Origin: Chloroflexota bacterium
GTDB taxonomy: Bacteria > Chloroflexota > Anaerolineae > Anaerolineales > Villigracilaceae
Reading direction: 5' to 3'
Assembly (NCBI GenBank): GCA_020217065.1
Contig: JAIWOB010000145.1
Location: 1 to 10,000 of the forward strand
DNA: 10,000 nucleotides
Shown: one piece after another, positions 1 to 5,901 of the stretch
How positions within the stretch are numbered: position 1 is the first letter of the stretch
How the letters are laid out: every line of letters begins with the position of its first letter
Made by a program: the position numbers and the translations under genes
Notes under the pieces: generated by a model
Told to the model about the DNA's origin: nothing
The model's input: the letters and a program-made list of their open reading frames with translations, nothing else
Databases searched by the model: none

Positions 1-284
1 CAGATAGCGTCGTCCAGACGGTTCTGCTCGTCGCGGATGATGCCCATGCCGACGTGCGCCACAAAGTCGTCGGGCGCCGCCATCAAGAGCCGGCTGAAGA
101 TATCCTCCGCTTCGGCGTAGCGTTTTGATTCCAGGTATGCCTTTCCCAAGAGACGGTAAGTCGCCAAGTGTTTTGGAAAAGTTCGCAAGATGTGATGACA
201 ATGCGCAATCGCCTCGGGATTTCGCCCCTGGTCCATGAGGCTTTCTATCTCACGATTGTAAATTCTCAAAGAAACTTTTGCCAT
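1..284 (-). CDS. TPR-repeat protein, N-terminal part (runs off the left edge)
   Basis: The minus-strand frame opens at ATG 284 and stays open to the window edge, giving 94 residues. It begins MAKVSLRIYN. Two helix-pair units are visible: about residues 10-40 (with NPEAIAHCHHILRTFP) and 43-76 (ATYRLLGKAYLESKRYAEAE, then a second helix), followed by the start of a third. The A/G/Y/L/P spacing is that of tetratricopeptide repeats, which are protein-binding scaffolds. There is no signal peptide, so it is probably cytoplasmic. An AGGA-type ribosome site lies about 8 bases upstream (near 291-297). It follows the pyrimidine-nucleoside phosphorylase gene after 50 bases on the same strand, so co-transcription is likely. 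The partner and role cannot be told. The fold is fairly certain; the full length is unknown. Confidence 0.8.
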   Translation of the reverse strand, partial: MAKVSLRIYNREIESLMDQGRNPEAIAHCHHILRTFPKHLATYRLLGKAYLESKRYAEAEDIFSRLLMAAPDDFVAHVGMGIIRDEQNRLDDAI

Positions 285-334
285 TGCCGTTTTCCTGGTC
301 TCAAGAAATGAATCGAACGGTTGATTTTTCTATT

Positions 335-1630
335 TTACCCGTAAAACAGCGGGAGCGGCGGTACAAATTCGTCGCTAAAACGATAAGCGGAGAGTACATT
401 GGTACGGGCTTCCGCCAGTTTTTTCTCGTCGTTCGCGTGGATTTCAAACAGCGGTTCGCCCGCTTCAACCTTGTCGCCGACCTTTTTATGGATAAGGAAG
501 CCGACAGCGCGGTCAATCGGGTCGCCTTTTTTGGCGCGTCCTGCGCCCAACGCCGCCGCCGCCTCGCCCACCAGGCGGGCATGGACCTGGGAGACGAAGC
601 CGCTGCGGGGGGATTTGACGGTTTCGATAAATTTCGCCCGCTCAAAACGCCCGATATCGTCAATATAGGCGACATCGCCGCCCTGAGCCTGAATCAGGAC
701 GCGGAGTTTTTCCAGCGCGCCGCCGTCTTCAATGGACCTTTGCGCCATCTCCCGCCCTTCTTGCAAATTCTTCGCCCGCCCGCCCAAAACCAAAAGATGC
801 GCCGCCACATGCAGGCAATGCTCGTAATAATCGCGCGGGGCGCGTCCGCGCAGCAATTCGATGGCTTCGACCATTTCGAGCGCGTTACCCACCGCTGAAC
901 CGAGGGGCTGGTTCATATCCGAAAGCAGGGCGACGGTCTTGCGTCCCGCCAGCCGTCCAATATCCATCATCAAATCGGCGAGGACGCGGGCTTCTTCGAG
1001 GGTCTGCATGAACGCTCCAAGCCCCACTTTGACATCCAGTACGATTGCCTGCGCGCCCGCCGCAATTTTCTTGGACATGATGGAAGAGGCAATCAGCGGC
1101 ATGGACGGCACGGTGCCGGTCACGTCGCGCAGGGCGTACAGTTTCCCGTCGGCTGGCGCAAGGTCGAGCGACTGCCCGGTCAACACGATGCCTTTTTCCT
1201 TCAATTGCTTCTTGAATTCTTCCGTGGTCAAATCGCAGCGATAACCCGGCACAGACTCCAACTTGTCGAGCGTGCCGCCGGTGAAGCCAAGCCCGCGCCC
1301 GGACATTTTTCCAACGGGCAGACCGCAAGCCGCGACCATCGGCATGACCGAGATGCTGGTTTTGTCGCCTACGCCGCCGGAGGAGTGCTTATCCACGGCG
1401 ATGTCCACCACTTGAGATAAATCCAGCGTCTGTCCGGAATGAGCCATCGCCAGAGTCAGAGCCGTTGTTTCGGCGGGGGTCATTCCGTTTAAGAGAACCG
1501 CCATGGCAAAGGCGGCTGCCTGATAATCGGGAATTTGCCCCGCGACAAATCCATGAATGAAAAACTCGATTTCTTCCCGGCTTAATTCGCGTTTGTCTCT
1601 CTTTTGGATGATGATGTCTACCGCGCGCAT
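335..1630 (-). CDS. pdp: Pyrimidine-nucleoside (thymidine) phosphorylase
   Basis: This 431-residue protein reversibly phosphorolyses pyrimidine nucleosides such as uridine, deoxyuridine and thymidine to the free base and (deoxy)ribose-1-phosphate, in cytoplasmic nucleoside salvage. It has the glycosyltransferase family 3 layout: helical domain about 1-65, phosphate-binding KHSSGGVGDK at 81-90, and the thymidine-phosphorylase signature SGRGLGFTGGTLDKLE at 110-125. The base-binding residues Arg168, Ser183 and Lys187 fall at the same numbers as in the Bacillus enzyme. The C-terminal domain is about 340-431. Length is normal for the family. The frame is open to 1732, but ATG 1630 is chosen because AGGAG (1638-1642) lies 7 bases before it and family similarity begins there. 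A possible -10 TACAAT lies at 1655-1660, without a clear -35. Narrow thymidine versus broad pyrimidine specificity cannot be settled; deoA is the alternative name. Confidence 0.93.
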   Translation of the reverse strand: MRAVDIIIQKRDKRELSREEIEFFIHGFVAGQIPDYQAAAFAMAVLLNGMTPAETTALTLAMAHSGQTLDLSQVVDIAVDKHSSGGVGDKTSISVMPMVAACGLPVGKMSGRGLGFTGGTLDKLESVPGYRCDLTTEEFKKQLKEKGIVLTGQSLDLAPADGKLYALRDVTGTVPSMPLIASSIMSKKIAAGAQAIVLDVKVGLGAFMQTLEEARVLADLMMDIGRLAGRKTVALLSDMNQPLGSAVGNALEMVEAIELLRGRAPRDYYEHCLHVAAHLLVLGGRAKNLQEGREMAQRSIEDGGALEKLRVLIQAQGGDVAYIDDIGRFERAKFIETVKSPRSGFVSQVHARLVGEAAAALGAGRAKKGDPIDRAVGFLIHKKVGDKVEAGEPLFEIHANDEKKLAEARTNVLSAYRFSDEFVPPLPLFYG

Positions 1631-1637
1631 TTGAAAT

Positions 1638-1642
1638 CTCCT
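1638..1642 (-). promoter_or_regulatory. Ribosome binding site deciding the pdp start
   Basis: On the minus strand this reads AGGAG, 7 bases before ATG 1630. It supports that ATG over the upstream in-frame start at 1732, which would add 34 residues unlike the family. Confidence 0.75.
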
Positions 1643-1755
1643 TGTCTGAATCCTATTGTATCGCAAAGCGTAGCGAAAGGATGAGCGACGGAGGGCGAAA
1701 AAAGCCGTGAACGAAAACGCCCACGACTCCATCTTGACTTCCCGCTTTTTGCCCG

Positions 1756-2790
1756 TTACTTTTTGACTAATTTCTGCCCTTCCCTGCTATCCTGCACCGA
1801 CCAGCCTAGGACGGAGATTTTGTCTCGCAGACGGTCTGATTCGGCGAAGTCTTTTCGGTCGCGGGCGGATTTTCTTTCTTCGAGCAGGGCAAGGACTTCG
1901 GCGGGCGGGGCGTCGTCTTCGGGCGGACTCGCCTGCCGAAGCAGGTCCCAAACGTCGGGTCGGATTCCCGCTTCGAGGCTTGCGGGCGGCTGGAATCCTC
2001 CCAATTCATTAAGCGGGAATTTCGCGCCGGCGGGGTAAATCTTCGCAGCGTCCGATTTCAACACCGAAACCGAACTGACTCCGGCGACTTCGCAACATTC
2101 CGCCTCGAAATCGAAGACGACGCCGGAATGCTCGTCCAGCCCCAATACGATGTCCCCCGGCGGTAAAAGGCTGCGCCAACGCTCGAAGCGCTCGATGCCG
2201 AAGAAACAGCGGCTGGTGTCGAGGTCAACGCCGCCGTCGGCGTTGTTCCAATGCGGGACGAAGGAGAGGTTCATGCCATAATCCGCGAACAGGTCGAGTC
2301 CGCGCTTGGTATGCACGTCTTCGCCCACCTTGTAAACCTCGTATACCGGCAGCGCCCATGCGCCGATGGAAATGGTTGCGGCGGAAGCGAATACCAGCGT
2401 AGCCCCCAGCCTGTGCCGCGCGCGAAGGATGTCCCATGCGAGGCTGCCTTGCAGTTGGCGTACGGCGTAAGTGGGGCTGCCCGGTCCCATGAATATCAGA
2501 TTCGCGGTTAGTAAAGGTTTTAGAATGTCGGGATTGTCCGGGCTGAATTCTGTCCCTTTTTTACGGGCGGGGATGAGGTGAATGGCTGGTTTATAGTTTT
2601 GCAAACGGCTCTCGAGGAAGTCCGCCACGCGTCCAGCCACTTGGGGGGAATTTAACTCAAAGCCGGCGGGAGTCTCCATGACGGCAATCCGCAAGGGGGA
2701 AGAGACAAGGCGCGCCAGGGCTTCAAAAATGCGCCCGCCCGCAAGAGAAGTTTCGCCTGAGCCAAGAAAGGCAATTCGTCCAATCGTCAC
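1756..2790 (-). CDS. Peptidase S51 / cyanophycinase-like protein with CysRS-like C-terminal tail
   Basis: This 344-residue protein starts at GTG 2790. Residues 1-245 look like the type-1 glutamine-amidotransferase fold of peptidase family S51 (dipeptidase E, cyanophycinase): IAFLGSGE near 5-13, MGPGSPTYAVRQL at 101-113, and a nucleophile-elbow-like FASAAT at 134-139 where Ser136 may be the nucleophile, although the usual G-x-S-A-G-A is degenerate. His180 (VPHWNNADGG) and GLDEHSGVVFDFE (217-229) are further family-like positions. Residues about 297-344 (LLEERKSARDRKDFAESDRL, then a segment ending EGQKLV) strongly resemble the small C-terminal domain of cysteinyl-tRNA synthetase. A Pro/Glu/Asp linker joins the two. 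The gene starts 1 nt after the peroxiredoxin stop and has no clear Shine-Dalgarno, so it is probably translationally coupled. Catalytic activity and substrate are uncertain because the elbow motif is altered. Confidence 0.75.
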   Translation of the reverse strand: MTIGRIAFLGSGETSLAGGRIFEALARLVSSPLRIAVMETPAGFELNSPQVAGRVADFLESRLQNYKPAIHLIPARKKGTEFSPDNPDILKPLLTANLIFMGPGSPTYAVRQLQGSLAWDILRARHRLGATLVFASAATISIGAWALPVYEVYKVGEDVHTKRGLDLFADYGMNLSFVPHWNNADGGVDLDTSRCFFGIERFERWRSLLPPGDIVLGLDEHSGVVFDFEAECCEVAGVSSVSVLKSDAAKIYPAGAKFPLNELGGFQPPASLEAGIRPDVWDLLRQASPPEDDAPPAEVLALLEERKSARDRKDFAESDRLRDKISVLGWSVQDSREGQKLVKK

Positions 2791-2791
2791 G

Positions 2792-3274
2792 CTAATTGGA
2801 TGAGGCGGCGACCTGGTCTATTACATTCAAAAAGACTTCATTTTCGGGGATGTCTGTCATATTCGAACCGTAATGCAGGTAACGGATTCTCGCTTCGAGG
2901 TCAATGACGCAGTTCAGCGGCATTCGTCCCAATTTGAAAAGGTTGACTTCCTGACGGTACAAGCGTGGGACAACCGCTTTCGGGTCGGGCAGCCCGATGT
3001 AGGGAATATTTTCCTTTTTCCAATAGGCTTCGAACGCGCTTTGGCTGTCAACGCCGATTGCGAGAATCTCCGCGCCGCGCGAGACAAATTCCGCATAACC
3101 GTCTCTCATGCGCGCCAACTGCGCGCGGCAGTAGGGTCACATGAAACCGCGCAGGAAGGCAAGCACAACCGTCTTCTTTCCGCGAAAATCGGAAAGGCGA
3201 ACCGGTTTTCCATGTACGTCCGCGAGTTCGAAGTCGGGGGCGGGCTCGCCAGGGGTGAGAATGGTCGCTTTCAT
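2792..3274 (-). CDS. Selenocysteine-containing peroxiredoxin-like (AhpC/TSA) protein, in-frame UGA at codon 46
   Basis: Read through UGA 3137-3139, the frame runs from ATG 3274 to TAG 2792 and encodes 160 residues. It has a thioredoxin-fold peroxiredoxin pattern: GEPAPDFELADVHGKPVRLS at 9-28, VVLAFLRGFM at 36-45, then U46-P-Y-C49-R50, and later LAIGVDS and IPYIGLPDP. Peroxiredoxin-like proteins with a CxxC site have (W)CPYCR here, so UGA replaces the peroxidatic cysteine and Cys49 would be the resolving partner (UxxC). Likely role: cytoplasmic reduction of peroxides using thiols. No signal peptide is seen. ATG 3274 overlaps the upstream hydrolase stop by 4 bases (ATGA), with a GAAGGA ribosome site upstream. 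That hydrolase and the gene at 5902 both end in TGA, so UGA is a normal stop in this genome. A SECIS-like hairpin follows the UGA. A nonsense mutation is the alternative, but its placement would be a striking coincidence. Confidence 0.85.
3110..3126 (-). promoter_or_regulatory. Bacterial SECIS-like hairpin
   Basis: Downstream of the UGA the mRNA reads GCGCGC-AGUUG-GCGCGC: a perfect 6-bp GC stem (3126-3121 with 3115-3110) closed by a 5-nt loop (3120-3116). The loop has G then U at positions 2 and 3. Exactly 16 nt separate the UGA from the loop, the short end of the range described for bacterial SECIS elements, where SelB binds a GU-containing apical loop. The element lies within the coding sequence, as is normal in bacteria. 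The alternating GC string could also pair in shifted registers. Confidence 0.65.
3137..3139 (-). other. In-frame UGA, probable selenocysteine codon
   Basis: The minus strand reads TTC ATG TGA CCC TAC TGC CGC, that is F-M-(UGA)-P-Y-C-R. The UGA falls on the catalytic cysteine of the CxxC peroxiredoxin motif, and the same frame continues with clear family similarity on both sides. Confidence 0.83.
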
Positions 3275-4011
3275 TGGTGCAATTCCTTCAAAAATTCGAC
3301 TGTTGCGGCGGCGGCTTGCGCCCATTGTTCTTCGGGAGAGATTGCCGCCGGCTTATCGCCCTCCTGCGGTCCATAAGAGCCAAACTGAGCGTGATTGCCG
3401 CCTTCGATGACAACGTACCGCGTATCGGCCGGCAGGAGGAGTTTTTTCTCTTCAAAGGTTTCCATGCCAGCCATGTCGTTTGAGCCGTAAATCGAGAGCG
3501 TTTTGAGGTTTGTCTTCTTGAGCGAATCGTCGGCGGGATAGGAGGCGAAGAATATGACCGCCTCCAGTTGGTTCGGGTGATTTTTAGCGAACACGGAAGC
3601 CATGGCTCCGCCGAGGGAATGCCCGCCAACCGCCCAAGTTTGAATCTCCGGGCGCCGCTCCTGCACCCGCGCCGCCGCTTCGATATCGAAAAAAGCCAGA
3701 TTAAGGGGCGCAGGCGCAAGCGCCACAAAATATCCGCTTTCGGCAATCATCCGTAAAACAGGCGCATACGCCCGATAGTCCACGCGTCCGCCGGGGTAAA
3801 AGATAAAGCCAACGGCGGGCGTCGCCTCAACGGGAGTAAACGTGTAAACGCCGTCTTCAAGTTTTACTTCAACCAGCGCATCGGAGTTTAAGGCTTGCAG
3901 GGCGGGGTCGCCGGGCGGGTAGGCGTCATTTGCCCAAACGACAAACGCCGCCGCTGCAATGACCAAAGACGCAAGCGAAATCATTACAGCCCGCTTCAAA
4001 ATTTTTTTCAT
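3271..4011 (-). CDS. Alpha/beta hydrolase, membrane-anchored or exported
   Basis: This 246-residue alpha/beta-hydrolase-fold protein starts at ATG 4011. A basic N-terminus (MKKILKRA) leads into a hydrophobic helix at about 8-27, either a signal anchor or an uncleaved signal peptide, so the catalytic domain probably faces outwards. The nucleophile elbow GGHSLGG is at 129-135 (Ser132). The acid is probably Asp179 in GSNDM and the base His207 in GGNHAQFGSYG. FYPGGRVDYRAYAP (71-84) contributes the oxyanion region. This pattern fits the Abhydrolase_5 group, whose substrates are mostly unknown. The chosen ATG follows AAGGA by about 10 bases and lies 1 nt after the glycosylase stop; the upstream in-frame start at 4059 would lie inside the glycosylase gene. 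The 3' end overlaps the peroxiredoxin start by 4 bases. Confidence 0.85.
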   Translation of the reverse strand: MKKILKRAVMISLASLVIAAAAFVVWANDAYPPGDPALQALNSDALVEVKLEDGVYTFTPVEATPAVGFIFYPGGRVDYRAYAPVLRMIAESGYFVALAPAPLNLAFFDIEAAARVQERRPEIQTWAVGGHSLGGAMASVFAKNHPNQLEAVIFFASYPADDSLKKTNLKTLSIYGSNDMAGMETFEEKKLLLPADTRYVVIEGGNHAQFGSYGPQEGDKPAAISPEEQWAQAAAATVEFLKELHQ

Positions 4012-4012
4012 G

Positions 4013-4696
4013 CTATCTGTCCTTGTCTGAAATTTCCTTTGCCCTCTTCCAGATTTCATCGAACATTTCCGCGGTCAGTTTTCCCGTTAACGTATTTTGC
4101 TGGCTGGGGTGGTAAGAGCCAATCAAGAATGAAGGATGAGGGAGCAAGGATGAAGGTTCAAGGGCGTAAACTACGCCGTGCGAGAAATCAAGACCGCGAA
4201 GCGAAAAGATTTTGAAGATTCTGTCGAATGCGATTTTACCCAGGCAGACGATGACCTTTGGCTGGAGAATTTGAATCTCGCGTTCGAGATAAGGCTGGCA
4301 GGCGGTCAACTCTGCGGGAGTGGGCTTGTTATCCGGCGGAACGCAGCGCGCAGACGCGGTGATATACAGGTCTTTAAGCGTCATGCCGTCGTTTCTCGAT
4401 TTCGCTTCCGCCTGGCTTGCGAATCCAGCCCGCCGCAAGGCTGGAAATAGAAAGTCGCCCGAGGCGTCGCCGGTGAACTGGCGTCCGGTGCGGTTGGAGC
4501 CGTGCGCGCCGGGGGCAAGTCCCACCACGAGGATGCGCGCTTTCGGGTCGCCGAATCCTGGAACGGGCTTTCCCCAATATTCCTGGTCTTTATACGCCTT
4601 GCGCCTGACGCGCGCCACTTCCTCGCGCCATTCCACCAGGCGCGGACATTTGCGGCATTGGATGATTTCCCGATTAAGCGATTCGAGCGGATGCAA
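4013..4696 (-). CDS. Family 5 uracil-DNA glycosylase (UDGb type)
   Basis: This 227-residue base-excision-repair enzyme removes uracil, and probably other deaminated bases, from DNA. Motif 1 is GLAPGAHGSNRTGRQFTGD at 59-77, typical of family 5, in which the usual catalytic Asp/Asn of other UDGs is replaced. Motif 2 is SYHPSQQNTLTG at 194-205. Four cysteines, C14 and C17 (CRKCPRL), C118 and C133, sit where the family holds a [4Fe-4S] cluster. The start is TTG 4696: an in-frame TAA lies five codons upstream and the next Met is residue 105. No good Shine-Dalgarno is visible, only AAGAG about 9 bases upstream. Just before motif 2, residues 181-190 come from a repetitive stretch. It heads a four-gene cluster after the sigma-operon terminator. 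Confidence 0.92.
   Translation of the reverse strand: MHPLESLNREIIQCRKCPRLVEWREEVARVRRKAYKDQEYWGKPVPGFGDPKARILVVGLAPGAHGSNRTGRQFTGDASGDFLFPALRRAGFASQAEAKSRNDGMTLKDLYITASARCVPPDNKPTPAELTACQPYLEREIQILQPKVIVCLGKIAFDRIFKIFSLRGLDFSHGVVYALEPSSLLPHPSFLIGSYHPSQQNTLTGKLTAEMFDEIWKRAKEISDKDR
4127..4156 (-). repeat. Degenerate CATCCTT-type tandem repeat inside the glycosylase gene
   Basis: On the plus strand AAGGATGA occurs at 4132-4139 and again at 4146-4153 (14-nt period), flanked by further GAATGA and GAAGG pieces. On the coding strand it gives PSSLLPHPSF (residues 181-190), a low-complexity insert just before motif 2. It resembles simple CATCCTTCATCC-like repeats scattered in some Chloroflexota genomes (from memory, not checked). 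Confidence 0.5.
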
Positions 4697-4762
4697 TGGG
4701 ACAGGCTCTTACGGTCGCGCTTGCGGCATGACGGTCAGGCTACAAAGGCGACCTACAGTTTC

Positions 4763-4790
4763 AAAAAAACGACGGGATGCGCTCCCATCG
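4763..4790 (-). terminator. Intrinsic terminator of the sigma/anti-sigma operon
   Basis: On the minus strand CGATGGGA (4790-4783) pairs with TCCCGTCG (4777-4770): 8 bp including one T-G wobble, with a 5-nt loop, followed at once by seven T (4769-4763). It starts 4 bases after the anti-sigma stop. Confidence 0.88.
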
Positions 4791-4793
4791 CCT

Positions 4794-5084
4794 CTATTTG
4801 GTATTTTCAAGCACATCGAGCAGGGCTTCGTATTCCTCTTCGCAATGAGAACACATGTCAAGGTGTTCGCGCACCAAGGGCATGAGTTTCTCGGCGTCAT
4901 GCGACTGAACTTCCTTTTCGACAAACTCGTCGAGGCGGTTGAACATTTCATCGCAGGACATTTCCTCGGCGCGCACGCGTTCCAAAATTTGCAGGAACTT
5001 GACGATGACCTCGTCTTGCAACTCCTCTTTTTGACGGGGCGCAAAGAGGCTTTGAATGCGTTGAAAAAGGCTTTTGATGTTCAT
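4794..5084 (-). CDS. Zinc-binding anti-sigma factor (zf-HC2/ZAS type)
   Basis: This 96-residue soluble protein lies 33 bases downstream of the sigma factor gene. Its C-terminal half carries the zinc anti-sigma pattern: Cys44 (MSCDEMFNRLDEFVEKEV) and HLDMCSHC with His74, Cys78 and Cys81 (H-x3-C-x2-C). In this family the module clamps the sigma factor, and in some members thiol oxidation releases zinc and sigma. The N-terminal 40 residues look helical and charged, and there is no membrane segment, so any signal is read in the cytoplasm. The ATG has no evident Shine-Dalgarno. Gene order and motif make an anti-sigma role likely, but whether the cysteines are redox-active here is unknown. Confidence 0.82.
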   Translation of the reverse strand: MNIKSLFQRIQSLFAPRQKEELQDEVIVKFLQILERVRAEEMSCDEMFNRLDEFVEKEVQSHDAEKLMPLVREHLDMCSHCEEEYEALLDVLENTK

Positions 5085-5117
5085 GATGAAAATTTGACGG
5101 CTAATCTAATATTAATC

Positions 5118-5756
5118 TTACCTGCTTTCAAAAGCCGTCAGGAGGTCCTGCGGAGTGAGGTCTTCGAGGGCAAGGCGCTTCTTCAAGCGCAGACGAGCGT
5201 CGTGCAGGAGTTTATAGAGCGCGTTGCGATTGGTTTTCATGCGCCGTGCAGCCTCTTCCATTGGCATATCCTGGATGCCGAGCAGCACAAGCGCTTCGCG
5301 CTGTTTGGGCGTCAGTTCCTCTTCCAAAATGCGGCGGACGCGGGCGAACATATCGGCGCGTTCCGCTGAAGATTCGGGAGAGGCTTGGGAATCGGCAAGC
5401 AGCCCGGAAGGCGGAGGGGCGTCTTCGTTTTCGGTCAATTCTTCAAGCGAGGAGTCCCTCCAGCGCTTGCGGCGGAGTTCGGTCAACGCAAGGCGGATGG
5501 CGATTTTATGCGCCCAGGTGGTAAACATGCTGCGCCCCTCAAAAGTATCCAACTGGTCAAGCACGCGCAACAGGGTTTCCTGCGTCACTTCCTCCACCAA
5601 AGGTTGAAAGAGGGGCGAATCCGCCGAAAGCCAGCGGGTAAGCGCGTAAGGCAGCCCCTTTTGGATGATTTCCCTCAGGTCGTGAAGCGCTTCTTCATGC
5701 GCTAAACCGGAAGAGCGCAAGTCTGCAAGCCAGGATTCGTTGCTGCGAGCGTTCAT
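5118..5756 (-). CDS. ECF-type RNA polymerase sigma factor
   Basis: This 212-residue sigma-70 family protein has only regions 2 and 4. Region 2 is about 27-102; its core includes EEVTQETLLRVLDQLDTFEG (55-74) and FTTWAHKIAIRLALTELRRK (78-97), which covers -10 recognition and DNA melting. A loose acidic/Pro/Ser linker at about 103-135 leads to region 4 (about 138-194, ELTPKQREALVLLGIQDMPM then EEAARRMKTNRNALYKLLHD), the -35-binding helix-turn-helix. It should direct transcription of a stress or envelope regulon and be held by the zinc anti-sigma encoded next. The chosen ATG 5756 lacks a Shine-Dalgarno and lies 9 bases after a perfect TATAAT, which suggests a leaderless message. Which ECF subgroup, and which stimulus, cannot be told. 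Confidence 0.9.
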   Translation of the reverse strand: MNARSNESWLADLRSSGLAHEEALHDLREIIQKGLPYALTRWLSADSPLFQPLVEEVTQETLLRVLDQLDTFEGRSMFTTWAHKIAIRLALTELRRKRWRDSSLEELTENEDAPPPSGLLADSQASPESSAERADMFARVRRILEEELTPKQREALVLLGIQDMPMEEAARRMKTNRNALYKLLHDARLRLKKRLALEDLTPQDLLTAFESR

Positions 5757-5765
5757 AGCGGTTGC

Positions 5766-5771
5766 ATTATA
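5766..5771 (-). promoter_or_regulatory. -10 box (TATAAT) of the sigma factor gene
   Basis: The minus strand reads TATAAT in an AT-rich stretch (5760-5830), 9 bases before the ATG. No convincing -35 is seen at 16-18 bases. Initiation would fall about 0-3 bases before the start codon. Confidence 0.55.
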
Positions 5772-5901
5772 AAAGAAAAAAAGTTTGAAAATTGGATTCT
5801 TATGAAACTATGAGATTTTTTTGACGTTAAATTTTCTCCGTAATAAACGCCTTCAATTTCCTCATCCACAGATGTCTTATGGCGTTTTTGATAATATCCA
5901 T

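Noticed and set aside
278..898. 206-codon plus-strand open frame opposite pdp
   Set aside because: It lies wholly antisense to a clearly conserved enzyme, has no recognisable motif, and is the kind of shadow frame expected at high GC.
1631..1755. Terminator or hidden gene between the S51-like gene and pdp
   Set aside because: The 125 bases hold a weak inverted match without a proper T-tract and no supported frame; only a possible -10 for pdp is visible.
3137..3139. Genome-wide reassignment of TGA to Trp or Gly
   Set aside because: The hydrolase (3271-3273) and TIM-barrel (5902-5904) genes both end in TGA at the expected protein length, so TGA is a stop here.
3119..3140. Frameshift or sequencing error breaking the peroxiredoxin gene
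   Set aside because: Both halves are in the same frame and only one codon (TGA) interrupts them, at the catalytic cysteine. A frameshift would change frame, and a random nonsense change would be unlikely to land there.
4320..5369. 349-codon plus-strand open frame
   Set aside because: It runs antisense across the glycosylase, the anti-sigma and part of the sigma factor, crossing their terminator, and its translation has no family features.
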